This document shows, piece after piece, positions 62,618 through 64,000 of a DNA stretch of 64,000 bases. The DNA comes from Belliella pelovolcani (lineage in GTDB: Bacteria > Bacteroidota > Bacteroidia > Cytophagales > Cyclobacteriaceae). Each line of letters begins with the position of its first letter. Position 1 is the first letter of the stretch. The stretch spans positions 1-64,000 of the forward strand of contig NZ_FTOP01000002.1 of NCBI RefSeq assembly GCF_900156785.1, written 5' to 3'. The translations under genes were made by a program, and so were the position numbers. Under the pieces are notes generated by a model, which ran no database searches, was not told the origin of the DNA, and saw only the letters and a list, made by a program, of their open reading frames with translations.

Positions 62618-63436
62618 ATGACCGAGAAGCATACACCCAAGTACATTCATGGCTACTTAGATGAAGAGCAGGAACGTCTGAGACATCAAGCACTTGTGAT
62701 TGAACGACCTATATATGATTACATAGATTTTTCGGAGTATAAAAATTTACTAGAGATAGGCTCTGGAGTAGGTGCACAGACAGAAATTCTGCTGAGAAGA
62801 TACCCACAACTACAGATCACAGGTGTAGAATACGAACCCAAGCAAATCGCAAAAGCAGAAAAAAACATGCAAGAGCTAGGCTATACTGCGCCGCGAGTTC
62901 AATTTATTCAACAAGATGCCAAGGACTTACAGCTTTCAGAAAAATACGATGCTGCATTCATCTGCTGGGTATTGGAGCATATTTCTGATCCAGTTCAGGT
63001 ATTGCATAGCATGAAGCCTTCCCTTCTGCCTGGAGCCAAGGTAGTCATTACGGAGGTTTTCAATGCCACTTTTTACACCTATCCCGAAATGCCAACCGTA
63101 AAAAAATATTGGCAAATCTACAATGACTACCAAGTTGAGATCGGTGGAGACCCACAGGTAGGTGCTAGGCTTGGTGATCTATTAGAAATTGCTGGCTACA
63201 GGGATATATCACTGCGCTCAGGGGGATTTCACTTAGATAGTCGCAATCCCGATGACAGAAATACAGTCATTACATATTGGAAAAACTTGATGAGCAGCGG
63301 TGCGCCAGCTTTGCTGGAAGCAGGATTGATAGACCAAAAGCTGCTACTGAAAATGCAGAAAGAGATGGATGAATTGAAAGCTCGAAAAGATGCAGTATTT
63401 TACTATAGGTTTATCCAAGCTACTGCTTTTGCTTAA
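62618..63436 (+). CDS. Class I SAM-dependent methyltransferase
   Basis: 272 residues from the ATG at 62618; a TTG at 62597 would add seven residues. SAM-binding motif I LLEIGSGVGAQTEILL (about 43-58), acidic GVEYEPKQI motif II, FIQQDAKDL, and CWVLEHISDP motif IV. The substrate is not determined. MtgA is encoded 9 bp downstream in the same direction. Confidence 0.85.
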   Translation: MTEKHTPKYIHGYLDEEQERLRHQALVIERPIYDYIDFSEYKNLLEIGSGVGAQTEILLRRYPQLQITGVEYEPKQIAKAEKNMQELGYTAPRVQFIQQDAKDLQLSEKYDAAFICWVLEHISDPVQVLHSMKPSLLPGAKVVITEVFNATFYTYPEMPTVKKYWQIYNDYQVEIGGDPQVGARLGDLLEIAGYRDISLRSGGFHLDSRNPDDRNTVITYWKNLMSSGAPALLEAGLIDQKLLLKMQKEMDELKARKDAVFYYRFIQATAFA

Positions 63437-63445
63437 ATTGGAAAT

Positions 63446-64000
63446 ATGAAAGTTTTGAAATGGGTACTTAGACTTATAGCCAAAATTATCCTTTGGTTTT
63501 TTGTGATCACGATAGGTTTGACTGTTGTTTACAAATTTGTTCCTATACCCATCACGCCCTTGATGCTTATTCGTGTATGGGAGCAAGCTTTCGACGATAA
63601 GAAGGAAGTAAGGCTTTACAAAGACTGGGTTCCTATGTCTAAGATATCAAAACACCTCCCTCAAGCAGTCTATGCGGCCGAAGATCAAAAATTCATGGAC
63701 CATCATGGATTTGATAGAGAAGCCATGAAAAAGGCCTGGGAGAATAATCAGAAAGGAAACCGGGTTAAAGGAGCCAGCACCATTTCACAACAAACATCCA
63801 AGAATGTATTTCTTTGGCCGGCGAGAACCTTGGTCAGGAAAGGCTTTGAGGCTTATTTTACTGTTTTGATTGAATTCATTTGGGGCAAAGAGCGTATCAT
63901 GGAAGTTTACCTCAATGTCATTGAAATGGGAGAGGGCATCTATGGTGCTGAAGCAGCCGCGCAATATTATTTCAAAAAATCAGCAGCACAGCTCACAAGA
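63446..64000 (+). CDS. mtgA: Monofunctional peptidoglycan transglycosylase (N-terminal part)
   Basis: 185 codons before the window ends. Starts MKVLKWVLRLIAKIILWFFV with one transmembrane anchor; then the GT51 motifs AVYAAEDQKFMDHHGFD (catalytic Glu in EDQKF), KGASTISQQTSKNVFLW, and IMEVYLNVIEMGEGIYGAEAA split as EVYLNVIEMGEG and YGAEAAA. MtgA polymerises lipid II glycan strands at the inner membrane without a transpeptidase domain. Starts 9 bp after the methyltransferase stop, so probably cotranscribed. The rest of the gene lies beyond the window. Confidence 0.92.
   Translation, partial: MKVLKWVLRLIAKIILWFFVITIGLTVVYKFVPIPITPLMLIRVWEQAFDDKKEVRLYKDWVPMSKISKHLPQAVYAAEDQKFMDHHGFDREAMKKAWENNQKGNRVKGASTISQQTSKNVFLWPARTLVRKGFEAYFTVLIEFIWGKERIMEVYLNVIEMGEGIYGAEAAAQYYFKKSAAQLTR

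Noticed and set aside
1-64000. CRISPR array
   Set aside because: No regularly spaced direct repeats with unique spacers were seen; the repeats at 7-8 kb are only two copies.
1-64000. rRNA or tRNA genes
   Set aside because: No cloverleaf-like or rRNA sequence was recognised, including at the edges of the defence island.

Overview
The window reads as chromosomal DNA of a low-GC Bacteroidota, most likely order Cytophagales and plausibly family Cyclobacteriaceae (Algoriphagus/Belliella-like). Supporting genes are a SusC/SusD pair, GldB, a YtxJ bacilliredoxin, fasciclin (FAS1) lipoproteins, a CrtD-type carotenoid desaturase, DUF3127 and DUF4403 proteins, a TAnnTTTG-type promoter, and many convergent pairs sharing bidirectional hairpin terminators. 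The genus is an inference; no rRNA or tRNA gene was found.

Layout. 1-2.5 kb: two headless Rhs C-terminal tips with a YwqK-like MORN lipoprotein between them, beside the start of a transposase-type accessory gene. 2.5-4.4 kb: a two-gene unit of a Crp/Fnr-type regulator and a class I terpene synthase carrying every expected motif. 5-13.3 kb: a redox/peptide/uptake cassette (MauE-like membrane protein, 80-residue exported peptide with two cysteines, SusD, SusC, TlpA-like thioredoxin) in which susC and susD are split by 1.1 kb of repeats. 14-26.3 kb: a defence island with an HTH gene, a Drt2-like antiviral reverse transcriptase preceded by a hairpin-rich leader, an AAA ATPase converging on a large subtilase, a GGNCC-type restriction-modification operon (HTH-fused C5 methyltransferase, Eco47II-family nuclease) continuing into an HNH nuclease and a NADAR protein, then a live and a dead XRE regulator around a DUF4325 protein.

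26.4-64 kb is mostly ordinary chromosome: a CHRD triple-repeat lipoprotein, SNF2 helicase, small ABC unit, ceramidase-like hydrolase, purM, MutS-like ATPase, purK-purE, a DUF3127 protein with an SSB-like tail, an ECF sigma factor with a small overlapping partner, esterase, nth-asnB-glycosyltransferase, gldB, two FAS1 lipoproteins, ytxJ, DUF4403, a secreted subtilase preceded by a structured RNA with terminator, two paralogous Ig-like surface lipoproteins, crtD, a MaoC hydratase, a methyltransferase and the start of mtgA.

Interspersed repeats are prominent: a CCCCGAGGGGTCGGGG palindrome family, a 66-bp composite repeat present twice in the susC-susD gap, a 0.29-kb MITE-like element whose terminal repeat supplies the stop codon of an ABC ATPase gene, and an ATCCG-bounded ~140-bp repeat. 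The strongest candidates for new biology are the Drt2-like RT with its leader, the terpene synthase/Crp pair, the convergent AAA/subtilase pair, the MauE-peptide-SusCD-TlpA cassette, and the unidentified RNA at about 55.06-55.22 kb.
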